A stretch of DNA of 64,000 nucleotides from Salinispirillum marinum (GCF_042651565.1 NZ_JBHSDF010000004.1), one strand, 5' to 3'. Shown: positions 51,872 to 61,104, counted from the first letter of the stretch. Made by a program: numbers and translations. Notes: generated from the sequence alone by a model not told the origin.

Positions 51872-53145
51872 GCGGCCTCCAATGCGTCTTGGAGTGCTGC
51901 GGTGAACAGCGACAACCCTTCGGAGAGATCAGCATCGGGTATGGTCAGTGGCGGAATCATCTTGATCACCTTGCCACCTGTACCGCAGGCACCCAATAAC
52001 AGGCCGCGTTCAAAGCAGTTCGCGGCGACTTGTTTTGCCAGTGCGCCGTCGCCCAAGTCCAAGGCTTGCATCATGCCTTTGCCACGCACTTGGAATCGGC
52101 CCGAACCGAATGTTTCTACCAAACCTTCAAGGTGCTCTTGCATCTGGGCGCCCTTGCGTTTGACATCGTTCATCAGGTCGTCGTTGTCGAAGTACGACAG
52201 GCCGACTTTACCCGCCACAAACGACAGCCCTTGCCCACGGAAGGTGCCGGTATGTTCACCCGGAGACCAGTGTTTATCATGCTCTGGCTTCACCAGATTC
52301 ATCGCCAGTGGTGTGCCGAAGCCACCAATGCCTTTGGCGAGGGTAACGATGTCGGGGTCAAGACCCATGCCGTCAAAGCTGAAATATTGCCCGGTACGAC
52401 CACAGCCCGCCTGGATATCATCGAAGATCAATAATGCACCCAAGTCGTGAGCGAGGGTCTGAATGGCCAACAACCATTCTTTGCTGGCCACATTGACGCC
52501 ACCTTCGGCTTGAATCGGTTCAACCAAAAAGGCGGCCGGTGGTTCGAGACCGCTGGAAGAGTCGGCGTACAGTGACCGTAAGCGGTCAACCGCACCGACT
52601 CCACAGCCTAGGGTGCAGCCTTGGCAGGGTTTGTTGCAGCCAAAGGGCTCGTGCCGCACATGCTCCAGGGGAACACCGGCTGCATTACGGAAGTAGCTGT
52701 TGGTGGTGGCGGCCAGCGCGCCCAAGGTCATACCATGAAAACCATGGGTGAACGCGACCACCGTGCGGCGGCCCGTTACTTTCCGGGCCAGCTTCAAGGC
52801 TGTTTCCACGGCATTGGTGCCCGTTGGCCCCATAAATTGCATTTTGTGGTTCATGCCACGGGGTTGCAGAATGGTTTTGTGAAAGGCTTCGAGGAAGTCT
52901 CGCTTGGCGGTGGTGTAGGTATCCAAACTGTGCGCCACCCCGTCCGCTTCAATAAACTCGATGATGGCTTTTTTCATCAGCAGATTATTGTGCCCGAAAT
53001 TCAGCACCCCAGCACCGGCGAAGAAGTCGATGTAGCTCTTACCCGCTTCGTCCACTTGCCGGGCATTCGATGCTGATTTAAAGACGGTCGGATACAAACG
53101 GCAGTAACCGCGGATGTCCGATTCCAATTGTTCAAAGACTTTCAT
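51868..53145 (-). CDS. class-III PLP aminotransferase of ectoine metabolism (DoeD/EctB-like)
   Basis: The 425 aa protein has the ectoine-type opening MKVFEQLESDIRGYCRLYPT, IDFFAGAGVLNFGHNN, GPTGTNAVETALKLARKVTG, LLIFDDIQAGCGRTG, and the PLP Lys in VTLAKGIGGFGTPLAMN. Such enzymes interconvert diaminobutyrate and aspartate semialdehyde. In this degradative operon DoeD is likelier than EctB, and no ectA or ectC is nearby. An unusual CX3CX2CX3C cluster (FGCNKPCQGCTLGCGVG) lies near residue 185. ATG 53145 has GGAGGG upstream. Confidence 0.8.
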   Translation of the reverse strand: MKVFEQLESDIRGYCRLYPTVFKSASNARQVDEAGKSYIDFFAGAGVLNFGHNNLLMKKAIIEFIEADGVAHSLDTYTTAKRDFLEAFHKTILQPRGMNHKMQFMGPTGTNAVETALKLARKVTGRRTVVAFTHGFHGMTLGALAATTNSYFRNAAGVPLEHVRHEPFGCNKPCQGCTLGCGVGAVDRLRSLYADSSSGLEPPAAFLVEPIQAEGGVNVASKEWLLAIQTLAHDLGALLIFDDIQAGCGRTGQYFSFDGMGLDPDIVTLAKGIGGFGTPLAMNLVKPEHDKHWSPGEHTGTFRGQGLSFVAGKVGLSYFDNDDLMNDVKRKGAQMQEHLEGLVETFGSGRFQVRGKGMMQALDLGDGALAKQVAANCFERGLLLGACGTGGKVIKMIPPLTIPDADLSEGLSLFTAALQDALEAA

Positions 53146-53168
53146 AAAAGTCCCTCCTCGATTAAGAC

Positions 53169-53184
53169 AGGTGGATATCCACCT
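53169..53184. promoter_or_regulatory. perfect 16 bp palindrome upstream of the doeD-like gene
   Basis: AGGTGGATATCCACCT is an exact palindrome 24 bp before the aminotransferase start, in the 145 nt gap to the M20 gene. It is a candidate operator or an internal promoter control site within the cluster. The regulator is unknown. Confidence 0.45.
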
Positions 53185-53290
53185 TGATGACAGCACAGGA
53201 CAGCTCCTTACGGGTCTACCCTGGCCAAATACGTGGCAGCAGAACGAGCCTGAATGCCATAAGCGATACCGATCACCGAAGAATATGTGA

Positions 53291-54463
53291 TCAGTTCGAT
53301 TCGCTGGGCAGGGGCGCCCCCACCAAGCGAGAGTAAAGCCGCGTCACCTTGGCGATGAGTGCGTCGTTAAAATCGTATTCTGGACTGTGACATGGCCGCT
53401 GATGTTCATGCAAGCCATCGTCTGAACCTATCAATGAAAAGGCACCGGGAATCTCCTGCAGGTAGTAGCTGAAGTCTTCCGAGGCCATGATGGGGATGGG
53501 CGTACTTTGGCTCAGACCATGGGCACCCAGTTCTTCTTGTAACGCAGCTCGGAACTTTGCCGCCGGCTGCGGGTGATTGACTGTCGCGCCGTAGCGCGGA
53601 TACACCTTTACGGTGCAGGTTACATCATGTGCAGCGGCGGTGGCGGTGGCGACATCCTGTATCAATTGCTCCAACCGCTCCCGGGTGTGGGTTTGTGCAA
53701 TGCGAAAGCTACCGCCAATATGTGCGGTCTCCGGTATCACGGTCGCCGAACTGGGGGCATCTATGGAAGTGACGCTGAGCACAGTCGCATCCTGCGGCGG
53801 CAAACGGCGTGCCACCACCTGCTGTAACGCGACCACAATGGCGGCAGCACCCAGTACGGGGTCGCGGCACAACTCTGGTTGACTGGCATGCCCACCTTGA
53901 CCCTGCACTTCAATTTCAAAGGTGCCATTTCCGGCCATGACCGTGCCGTTCGGGCAGACGGCCTGTCCCAGGGGAATAGCAGGCCAGTTGTGCCAGCCGT
54001 AGATTTCATCGACCCCTCGCAAGGCACCGTCTTCAATCATGCGTTTTGCGCCATGGCCGCCCTCTTCCGCAGGCTGAAAAATTAACGTAACTGGACCCGG
54101 CAATTCGTCTTCATGGGCTTTTAACCATTGGGCGGTTGCCATCAAGGTCGCCGTGTGACCATCATGACCGCAGGCGTGCATGCAGCCGTCCGAGGTTGAC
54201 GACCACGCTTTATCGGTGCGCTCTTGGACAGGCAAAGCATCAATATCAGCGCGCAGCGCGATGTGTTTGCCAGTCGCTTGCGCCGCTAGGGTTGCTACCG
54301 TGCCGGTGTCGGCACAAGGACGCCACGCAATGGATAACGCCGTGAGTGCCGAACGTATCCGATGCGCCGTTTCTGTTTCTTGCCAACTGAGTTCAGGGTG
54401 TTGATGTAGCGTCCGCCGAAAGGCAATGGCGGCGGTGATCACGTCATCCCACACAGGTGTCAC
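53291..54463 (-). CDS. M20 amidohydrolase, likely N-acetyl-diaminobutyrate deacetylase (DoeB2-like)
   Basis: The 390 aa protein belongs to the M20 amidohydrolase group: RADIDALPVQE, CMHACGHDGHTATLMATAQWL (metal His and Asp), FQPAEEGGHGAKRMIEDGAL (Glu pair), and a C-terminal MASEDFSYYLQEIPGAF. In many ectoine degraders the deacetylation step is done by such a DoeB2 protein instead of an AstE-type DoeB. No AstE-type doeB is in the window. The start is GTG, with GGAGG 10 nt upstream. It is the first gene of the operon and divergent from parA. Confidence 0.78.
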   Translation of the reverse strand: MTPVWDDVITAAIAFRRTLHQHPELSWQETETAHRIRSALTALSIAWRPCADTGTVATLAAQATGKHIALRADIDALPVQERTDKAWSSTSDGCMHACGHDGHTATLMATAQWLKAHEDELPGPVTLIFQPAEEGGHGAKRMIEDGALRGVDEIYGWHNWPAIPLGQAVCPNGTVMAGNGTFEIEVQGQGGHASQPELCRDPVLGAAAIVVALQQVVARRLPPQDATVLSVTSIDAPSSATVIPETAHIGGSFRIAQTHTRERLEQLIQDVATATAAAHDVTCTVKVYPRYGATVNHPQPAAKFRAALQEELGAHGLSQSTPIPIMASEDFSYYLQEIPGAFSLIGSDDGLHEHQRPCHSPEYDFNDALIAKVTRLYSRLVGAPLPSESN

Positions 54464-54673
54464 GAGGGCATTACCTCCCGTTAAAATGAAGATTTAGCGT
54501 ATAACCCTAGCAGATGACTGCGTATTTCATGGACAGCTGAGGGATTCTTACGGGACATTTACGTGAAAAAGGGTGTGCAAACATTTTGTCAAAAGCGGGC
54601 TTTGTCATCGTTTCGTCATATTTACCTTAACACTTCATGCTAGGCTGAAAACGTATCCATTTGAGGGCATGCA

Positions 54674-55423
54674 GTGAAAATACTGGCCAGTTACAGCATT
54701 AAAGGTGGCGTAGGAAAAACGACCACAGCGGTTAATTTAGCTTGGTTAGCACATCGCTCCGGCATCAGCACATTGCTCCTTGACCTTGATCCGCAAGGTG
54801 CCAGCTCCTTTTATTTGCGCCAAGACGCCGAAGGATCATTGGAAGCGAAACGCTGGCTGAAAGGTAAGTCTGCACTTACTGACCATGTACTGAGCACTGA
54901 CTACGACTGGCTGGATATTGTGGCCGCACACGATTCGTTTCGAGATCTCGACCTCGTACTGGACGGCGAAGACGATACCGCACTCAGACGCGAACTCCGC
55001 GCTCTAAAAAAGCGTTATCAATTGGTGATTGTGGACTGTCCACCTACCTTCAACCGGCTTTCAGAACAGATTTTTCGCGCAGCGCACCGCATTGTCGTAC
55101 CCGTCCAACCCACTACCCTTTCCGCAAGAACCTATGAGCAATTGCGTTTACGCATGGCGGACGTGGGTGTAAAGGAAAAGAAATTGCTGCCTTTTTTCAG
55201 CATGGTGGAAGGCAGAAAGTCCTTACAAAAAGAAGTAATGGCCACGTTTAGCGCACAATACCCTTACATCCTGGACGCGCGTATACCCTACAGTGCTGAC
55301 GTTGAGCGCATGGGGATTCAGCGCGCTCCCGTTGGCACATACGGCGGTCGACGCATAGCCGCGAAGGCGTTTGAAGCGCTCTGGCAGCAAGTGTTAGCAG
55401 AGGCGGAAATACCAGCTAAGTAG
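54674..55423 (+). CDS. ParA-family ATPase (orphan)
   Basis: The 249 aa protein has the deviant Walker A KGGVGKTT, the LLLDLDPQGASSFYL loop and VIVDCPPTFNRLSEQI. No ParB, parS-like cluster or partner gene is beside it, so it is an orphan ParA-type protein that may position a cell structure. Its GTG start has TTGAGGG upstream. The gene reads away from the ectoine operon and toward the Mrp operon, with 290 nt between it and mrpA. Confidence 0.9.
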   Translation: MKILASYSIKGGVGKTTTAVNLAWLAHRSGISTLLLDLDPQGASSFYLRQDAEGSLEAKRWLKGKSALTDHVLSTDYDWLDIVAAHDSFRDLDLVLDGEDDTALRRELRALKKRYQLVIVDCPPTFNRLSEQIFRAAHRIVVPVQPTTLSARTYEQLRLRMADVGVKEKKLLPFFSMVEGRKSLQKEVMATFSAQYPYILDARIPYSADVERMGIQRAPVGTYGGRRIAAKAFEALWQQVLAEAEIPAK

Positions 55424-55713
55424 GTCACTAAGCTCTTGAAATTGGCCACTTTTTTCGACGCCCTACACAGATTCTTCCGAACCGGATATTCTTGCGTGGC
55501 GGATTTTCCTCCGCTATTCTCTGATCAGCTTTGCCGAATCGTTGGTTTCGTCGACGTTTTATTTCTCCGTATGTAAGGCCAATTGAACAATTGGGCGTAT
55601 CGTAAAACTTCAGCGGCGAACATCTGGCCATTGTTAACAACGCCAGATTGAGAACAAGAGGTTTTGACGTACTTCCTATAGCCTACAACCATTGAATGGA
55701 GCTACCTGACACC
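55424..55713. other. intergenic region between parA and mrpA
   Basis: 290 nt without a convincing gene. It holds copy 3 of the 19 bp motif (55634-55652) inside a 7 bp stem (ATCTGGC 55622-55628, GCCAGAT 55642-55648). The mrpA promoter should lie here; I see no clear consensus. Confidence 0.5.
55634..55652 (+). repeat. interspersed 19 bp motif, copy 3
   Basis: TTAACAACGCCAGATTGAG, identical to copy 1. ATCTGGC upstream pairs with the internal GCCAGAT, so TTAACAAC sits in the loop, a fold matched in copy 1 by a weaker GGC-GCC pair. It is 62 nt before the mrpA start. Confidence 0.7.
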
Positions 55714-58023
55714 ATGTTATTCGCCGTTCTATCGGGCTTCGTACTGGCTGCGCTCGTACCCATGCTTCGGTCTCTAAGCAAAGACCGTATTGGTTGGTTA
55801 TTGGCTTTGTTACCAGCAGGGCTAACGCTCTATTTCGCTTCTTTTATTCCCGCCATCAGCGCGGGCGCAATCATTACCCAAGAATGGGCGTGGTTCCCCG
55901 GCATTGACATCAATCTCAGCTTCCTGCTCGACGGCTTGTCGTTGATGTTTGCCCTGCTTATCAGTTTTATCGGTACGTTCATTCTGATCTATGCTGGCAG
56001 TTACTTGCAGGGGCATAAGGATCTGGGCCGTTTTTACGTGATCATGTTGTCGTTTATGGCGTCGATGCTGGGCGTGGTACTGTCGGACAATTTGATCTCG
56101 CTCTTTGTGTTCTGGGAACTCACCAGCATTACCTCATACATGCTGATCGGCTTTAATCACGAAGATGCCGACGCGCGCAAGTCGGCCTTGCAAGGTTTGT
56201 TTGTGACCGTGGGTGGCGGACTGGCTTTGATGGCGGGCCTGATCATGCTGGGCACCTTGGGCGGCACCTATCAGATTTCAGAATTGATGGCGTCGAGCGA
56301 CAGCATTCTGACCAGCAGCCTCACGGTCGGCATGATTCTGTGTATTCTGGGGGGTACCTTCACCAAATCCGCACAATTCCCGTTTCACTTCTGGCTGCCC
56401 AACGCCATGGCAGCTCCTACGCCTGTTTCCGCGTATCTGCATTCGGCCACCATGGTCAAGGCCGGTGTGTACTTAATGGCTCGTCTTAACCCGGTATTGG
56501 GTGAACACGAACTGTGGACCTTCATGTTGTCCTTCTTCGGTGCCATTACCATGTTTGTGGGTGCTTACTTGGCCTATGGTGCCACCGGTGTGAAGAAGGT
56601 GCTGGCGTACTCAACCGTAATGGCCTTGGGCACCCTGACCATGCTGATAGGTATTGGTACGCGCTATGCCATGATCGCCTTTGCCGCCTTTCTACTCGGA
56701 CACTCGCTGTACAAAGGCGCACTGTTCATGATCGCCGGTATTCTGGACCATGAAACCGGCACCAAAGACCTCACCAAGCTGGGCGGTCTGCGCAAACTCA
56801 TGCCTGTGACCGCCACCGTAGCGGCTTTGGCCGCCTTGTCGCTGGCGGGATTACCCCCTTTATTCGGCTTTGTTGGCAAGGAATTGATGTTTGAAGCCGT
56901 ATTGTCCGCCTCCATGCTGCACATTATGCTGCTGGGCTTGGCAATTTTATCCGCGATGATGGTGACCGCCATCGCGTTGGTTATCGCGATTAAGCCATTC
57001 TTTGGCACGTTGCAAGAAACACCCAAACATCCGCACGAAGCACCCATAGGGATGTTGGCTGGCCCTATTGCTTTAACGTTCGTTTCGTTGCTGTTTGGCT
57101 TGATGCCATTTCTGGCCAGTGACTGGCTCGTGATGGCGGCTGTGCAGTCCGTCAGCCCAACCCCAATCGACTACCGATTAGCGTTATGGCATGGGATTAA
57201 CCTACCGTTGGGCCTCTCTGCTTTGAGCCTAGCCGGAGGTTTAGCACTGTTTTCCGTGTGGCAGCGCAATCGCGGTGGCGTCATGGCCTTCAATGATCGT
57301 TTGGCGCGTGTGGGGCCGGAAGCGGGCTACTTTAAATTTATGGACGGAGTCACCGGTTTTGCCGCTTGGCAAACGCGGGTGTTGCAAAACGGTGTGTTGG
57401 GCAAGTACATGATCGTCTTGATCATGGTATTGGTGGTATTGACGGGTTATCCGCTAGTAACGCAAGTCGGTCTTTCCTTTACACTGCGCACGGCCGAGGT
57501 GCAATTTTTTGAATGGACGCTGGTCGCGGTATTGATCATTGCCGCCGTCTTTGCGGTGTTTACGCGCTCTCGTCTCGGTTCCGTGGCGACGCTCGGGGTA
57601 ATGGGTTTCATGGTATCGCTGACATTCATTCTGTTCAGTGCACCCGACCTAGGAATCACGCAAGTGTTGGTGGAAACCTTAACCGTGATTTTGCTGGTGC
57701 TGGTGCTGTTTAAGCTGCCCGGGTTCAAACGCTATTCTACCCGCTACGAAGTGTGGCGCGATGGTTCGGTAGCGGTTGCCATGGGTCTACTGATGATGTT
57801 CTTGGTGATGGCAACCATAGACGTACAATTGTTTGAAACCATCTCGGGTTACTACCTCGATACCAGCTATCCCGTGGCGAAAGGTCGCAACGTGGTGAAC
57901 GTAATCTTGGTGGACTATCGGGCGCTGGATACCTTGGGGGAAATCTTCGTGTTAGCCATCGCTGCAATGGGCGTATTTTCCATGTTGAAACTGCGTGCGG
58001 AGGCTAACGATGAAGCCAAATAG
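55714..58023 (+). CDS. mrpA: Na+/H+ antiporter subunit A (MrpA)
   Basis: Subunit A of the Mrp antiporter, related to complex I subunit NuoL. The product (about 770 aa) has around 20 transmembrane helices with IMLSFMASMLGVVLSDNL, FVFWELTSITSYMLIGF, FPFHFWLPNAMAAPTPVSAYLHSATMVKAGVYL (split here as a motif description), and a C-terminal MnhB-like part near residue 600. MrpB is a separate gene, so this is the group 1 (ABCDEFG) type. The ATG at 55714 gives MLFAVLSGF; an in-frame ATG at 55696 is possible. The stop overlaps mrpB. Confidence 0.93.
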   Translation: MLFAVLSGFVLAALVPMLRSLSKDRIGWLLALLPAGLTLYFASFIPAISAGAIITQEWAWFPGIDINLSFLLDGLSLMFALLISFIGTFILIYAGSYLQGHKDLGRFYVIMLSFMASMLGVVLSDNLISLFVFWELTSITSYMLIGFNHEDADARKSALQGLFVTVGGGLALMAGLIMLGTLGGTYQISELMASSDSILTSSLTVGMILCILGGTFTKSAQFPFHFWLPNAMAAPTPVSAYLHSATMVKAGVYLMARLNPVLGEHELWTFMLSFFGAITMFVGAYLAYGATGVKKVLAYSTVMALGTLTMLIGIGTRYAMIAFAAFLLGHSLYKGALFMIAGILDHETGTKDLTKLGGLRKLMPVTATVAALAALSLAGLPPLFGFVGKELMFEAVLSASMLHIMLLGLAILSAMMVTAIALVIAIKPFFGTLQETPKHPHEAPIGMLAGPIALTFVSLLFGLMPFLASDWLVMAAVQSVSPTPIDYRLALWHGINLPLGLSALSLAGGLALFSVWQRNRGGVMAFNDRLARVGPEAGYFKFMDGVTGFAAWQTRVLQNGVLGKYMIVLIMVLVVLTGYPLVTQVGLSFTLRTAEVQFFEWTLVAVLIIAAVFAVFTRSRLGSVATLGVMGFMVSLTFILFSAPDLGITQVLVETLTVILLVLVLFKLPGFKRYSTRYEVWRDGSVAVAMGLLMMFLVMATIDVQLFETISGYYLDTSYPVAKGRNVVNVILVDYRALDTLGEIFVLAIAAMGVFSMLKLRAEANDEAK

Positions 58024-58462
58024 CCCTAAAACACTGAAAGACAACACGGTGATTCTGCACACGGCGGCACTGATTATTCTGCCCATGCAGTTATTGCTAT
58101 CGATTTTCTTACTTCTGCGCGGCCATGATGAGCCGGGTGGCGGCTTTATAGGCGGTCTGGTGGCGGCCAGTGCCATCGTGCTGTACCTCTTTGCACACGG
58201 TGTGGAAGCAACTCGACGGCTCATGCGCGTTGATCCGCATGATCTACTGGGTTTCGGTTTGTTGCTGGGCGTTTTAGCGGTTATCCCCGGCCTGCTCCTC
58301 GGCGAAGCCTTTTTTACCGCCTTATGGTGGGAGTTTTATTTAGGGCCTGACACTCTGGTTAAACTCTCAACCGTCTTATTGTTTGATATTGGCGTGTACT
58401 TTGCGGTTATCGGGACCATTTTGACCATTGTGGTATCGCTGGCGGAGGCTGAACATTCATGA
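58010..58462 (+). CDS. mrpB: Na+/H+ antiporter subunit B (MrpB)
   Basis: The 150 aa protein has four hydrophobic segments and the MnhB motif RGHDEPGGGFIGGLVAASAIVLY. GGAGG lies 6 nt before ATG 58010, which is inside the last codons of mrpA (overlap 14 nt). MrpB stays next to MrpA in the complex. The length (usually 140-150 aa) is normal. Confidence 0.93.
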   Translation: MKPNSPKTLKDNTVILHTAALIILPMQLLLSIFLLLRGHDEPGGGFIGGLVAASAIVLYLFAHGVEATRRLMRVDPHDLLGFGLLLGVLAVIPGLLLGEAFFTALWWEFYLGPDTLVKLSTVLLFDIGVYFAVIGTILTIVVSLAEAEHS

Positions 58463-58493
58463 ACAATAGAAGAAACAACGGGGAGAGCCGATA

Positions 58494-58841
58494 ATGGAAA
58501 CCCTAATGGCCGTGGTCATCGGCGTTCTGTTTGCATGCGCCATCTATATGATGCTGCGACGCTCCATCGTTAAACTGGTGATTGGCCTCATCATCCTGAG
58601 CAATGCCGCTAATCTGCTGATTTTTACCGTCGCGGGTATGACGCGCGGTGCACCGCCATTGATTCCCGAAGGGCTGTATGCGCCCTCTGGCATCGTGGCC
58701 GATCCTTTACCGCAAGCATTGATTTTGACCGCCATTGTCATCTCGTTTGGGGTGCTGGCGTTTTCCGTTGTCCTGATTCACCGGGCCTATGAAGTTGTAG
58801 GTACGGATGACCTTGACCAGATGAAGGATACTGACACTTGA
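58494..58841 (+). CDS. mrpC: Na+/H+ antiporter subunit C (MrpC)
   Basis: The 115 aa NuoK-like protein has three transmembrane helices: LMAVVIGVLFACAIYMMLRRS, KLVIGLIILSNAANLLIF and ILTAIVISFGVLAFSVVLIHRAYE, with the DPLPQALILTAIVI motif conserved in MnhC and NuoK. GGAG precedes the ATG. The stop overlaps mrpD's start by 4 nt (TTGA). Confidence 0.93.
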   Translation: METLMAVVIGVLFACAIYMMLRRSIVKLVIGLIILSNAANLLIFTVAGMTRGAPPLIPEGLYAPSGIVADPLPQALILTAIVISFGVLAFSVVLIHRAYEVVGTDDLDQMKDTDT

Positions 58842-60346
58842 GCCCAGAAGTTGTATTACCCATCCTGATTCCTTTGCTGGCCGCCGCGCTGTCGGTGATG
58901 TGCTGGCGCTCCACCAAGGCACAGCGGGTGATTGCCGTGATCGGTACAGGGGCGTTATTGCTGGCCAGTATCTGGCTGCTTAACACCACGCGCGCGGAAG
59001 GTTATGTCGTGATGCACATGGGCAACTGGGTGGCGCCCTTTGGGATCACCATCGTGGCAGATCTGCTCAGCGCCATCATGGTGGTGTTGACGGGTATTAT
59101 TGCCGTGTCCATTGCCCTATATTCGTTAGCCAGCACACCCGAACGCCATGAGAAATTCGGCTATTACCCGCTGATGCACTTGTTGCTGGCCGGGGTTGCG
59201 GGCTCGTTTTTAACCGGTGACATTTTCAACCTGTTCGTGTGGTTCGAAGTCATGTTGCTGGCGTCTTTTGCCCTGCTGACCCTCGGCGGTGAGCGGGCAC
59301 AAATGGAAGGCGCAATCAAATACGTGACGCTGAACCTTTTCTCGTCGGCGGTTTTCCTATCCGCCGTGGGCTTGTTGTATGGCACCGTGGGCACACTGAA
59401 TATGGCCGACATCGGCTATAAACTCAGTCAGGTTGAGCATCAGGGCATTGTGAACGTGTTGGCCATGATGTTCATGGTGTCGTTTGGCATTAAAGCCGCC
59501 GCGTTTCCGTTGTTTTTCTGGCTTCCTGCCTCCTACCATACGCCCTTGGTCGCGGTATCGGCGCTGTTTGCTGGGTTGCTGACCAAGGTCGGGGTTTATG
59601 CGCTCTATCGTGTGTTCACCCTAATCTTCATCGGTGACGTTGAGTTCACCCATAATATTCTGCTGTGGGCCGCAGCTTTGACGATGGTAACCGGGGTGCT
59701 CGGGGCGGCCGCGCAGTTTGAGTTCCGCCGTATCCTGTCCTTTCACATTGTCAGTCAGATCGGTTACATGATGTTAGGGCTGGCGCTGTTTACCCCGCTC
59801 GCCCTCGTTGGCGGGGTGTTTTACATCATGCACCACATCATTGTTAAAACGAACCTGTTCCTGGTCAGTGGCTTGGTCTATCGCTTATTGGGCAGCTATG
59901 ACTTGAAAAAGCTCGGTGGCGTCTACCGCGAGCGCCCGATGATCGCTCTATTGTTCCTGGTGCCAGCGCTTTCACTCGCCGGTTTACCGCCGTTGTCGGG
60001 GTTCTTCGCTAAATTTATTGTGATTCGTGCCGGTGTCGAAGCGGGCTCGTGGGTGGTCACGGCCGTCGCGTTGTTTGTGGGCTTGCTGACACTGTACTCG
60101 ATGATCAAAATCTGGGCTGAAGTGTTTTGGAAAGCCACACCTGAAGGCGTCAACACCGATAAACTCACTGGAAAAACCACAGATTCAGGATTGTGGTTAA
60201 TGTTGGTGCCCATCATCGGTTTGGCCGTCTGTACGCTCTTTATCGGCCTGAACGGCCAGCCGATCTATGAATTAGCCATCGCGTCGGCCGACCAATTGTT
60301 GAACCCGATGGGCTACATTGAAGCCGTGCTGGGAGAACGCCCATGA
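58838..60346 (+). CDS. mrpD: Na+/H+ antiporter subunit D (MrpD)
   Basis: The 502 aa protein is a NuoM/NuoN-like subunit with about 14 helices, FNLFVWFEVMLLASFALLTLGG, and FPLFFWLPASYHTPLVAVSALFAGLLTKVGVYAL (a long motif region, described only by name). The start is TTG at 58838, overlapping the mrpC stop; AAGGA is upstream. A lysine in the KTNLFL segment and one near GLLTKVGVY are the conserved antiporter positions of this family. Confidence 0.93.
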   Translation: MSPEVVLPILIPLLAAALSVMCWRSTKAQRVIAVIGTGALLLASIWLLNTTRAEGYVVMHMGNWVAPFGITIVADLLSAIMVVLTGIIAVSIALYSLASTPERHEKFGYYPLMHLLLAGVAGSFLTGDIFNLFVWFEVMLLASFALLTLGGERAQMEGAIKYVTLNLFSSAVFLSAVGLLYGTVGTLNMADIGYKLSQVEHQGIVNVLAMMFMVSFGIKAAAFPLFFWLPASYHTPLVAVSALFAGLLTKVGVYALYRVFTLIFIGDVEFTHNILLWAAALTMVTGVLGAAAQFEFRRILSFHIVSQIGYMMLGLALFTPLALVGGVFYIMHHIIVKTNLFLVSGLVYRLLGSYDLKKLGGVYRERPMIALLFLVPALSLAGLPPLSGFFAKFIVIRAGVEAGSWVVTAVALFVGLLTLYSMIKIWAEVFWKATPEGVNTDKLTGKTTDSGLWLMLVPIIGLAVCTLFIGLNGQPIYELAIASADQLLNPMGYIEAVLGERP

Positions 60347-60816
60347 TTGCCTTCTTCTTTAATATTTTATTGGCGTTGGCGTGGATAGCTCTGTCCGGCA
60401 GCTTCACGGCGTGGAACTTTGTGTTCGGCTTTACATTGGGCTATGCCGCCATTGCCCTGATGCAAGGGCAAGTGAAGATTCTGGGCGGGTACTCAAAACG
60501 AATTCCACGGTTTATTCTGTTCCTATGCTTTTTCGTGAAAGAGCTGATCAGTGCCAATTTAAAGGTAGCCTTTGATATCGTAACACCCCCGCTGTACATG
60601 CAGCCTGGGGTTATTGCCTTTCCACTGGAAGCGAAAACGGATTTAGAAATCACCATGGTGGCGAACTTCATTTCCTTGACCCCCGGCACCCTAAGTTTGG
60701 ACGTTTCCAACGACCGGCGCGTGTTATACATTCATGCCATGTTTGCGCAGGACGAAAAAAGCCTGCGCGAAGAATTGCGTGAGATAGAGCGCCGAATTTT
60801 AGACATCATGCGTTAA
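60343..60816 (+). CDS. mrpE: Na+/H+ antiporter subunit E (MrpE)
   Basis: The 157 aa protein has two N-terminal hydrophobic segments and a cytoplasmic part with the MnhE motif ANFISLTPGTLSLDVSNDRRVLYIH. The ATG overlaps the mrpD stop (ATGA). MrpE supports assembly or stability of the complex. Confidence 0.92.
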   Translation: MIAFFFNILLALAWIALSGSFTAWNFVFGFTLGYAAIALMQGQVKILGGYSKRIPRFILFLCFFVKELISANLKVAFDIVTPPLYMQPGVIAFPLEAKTDLEITMVANFISLTPGTLSLDVSNDRRVLYIHAMFAQDEKSLREELREIERRILDIMR

Positions 60817-60828
60817 GGAGCTCGCCCT

Positions 60829-61104
60829 GTGTTGAGTCCACTGATCATTAATTCGATCTACCTGTTGCTGACCCTAGCTCTATTATTTTCGTTTATTCGA
60901 TTAGCAAAAGGCCCTTCTCTGCCTGACCGTGTGGTGGCACTGGAGCTGATTACCGCTATCGTGACGGGTATTGTCGGCGTACATGCCATCGACAGCGGCG
61001 TGACCGCTTATTTGGACATCGCCATCGTTCTGGCCCTAACGGCTTTCTTGGGCGCCATTGGATTCGCCCGATTCCTGGAACGTGGAGGCCCGCGTGATGA
61101 TTAA
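60829..61104 (+). CDS. mrpF: Na+/H+ antiporter subunit F (MrpF)
   Basis: The 91 aa protein has three transmembrane helices, and LAKGPSLPDRVVALELITA with the charged PDR motif typical of MnhF. The start is GTG with AAGGAG 8 nt upstream. The stop overlaps mrpG by 8 nt. Confidence 0.92.
   Translation: MLSPLIINSIYLLLTLALLFSFIRLAKGPSLPDRVVALELITAIVTGIVGVHAIDSGVTAYLDIAIVLALTAFLGAIGFARFLERGGPRDD

Noticed and set aside
51902..52450. Plus-strand open frame of 182 aa across the aminotransferase
   Set aside because: Antisense to a well-supported gene; Pro/Ser/Arg-rich and without any family signature.
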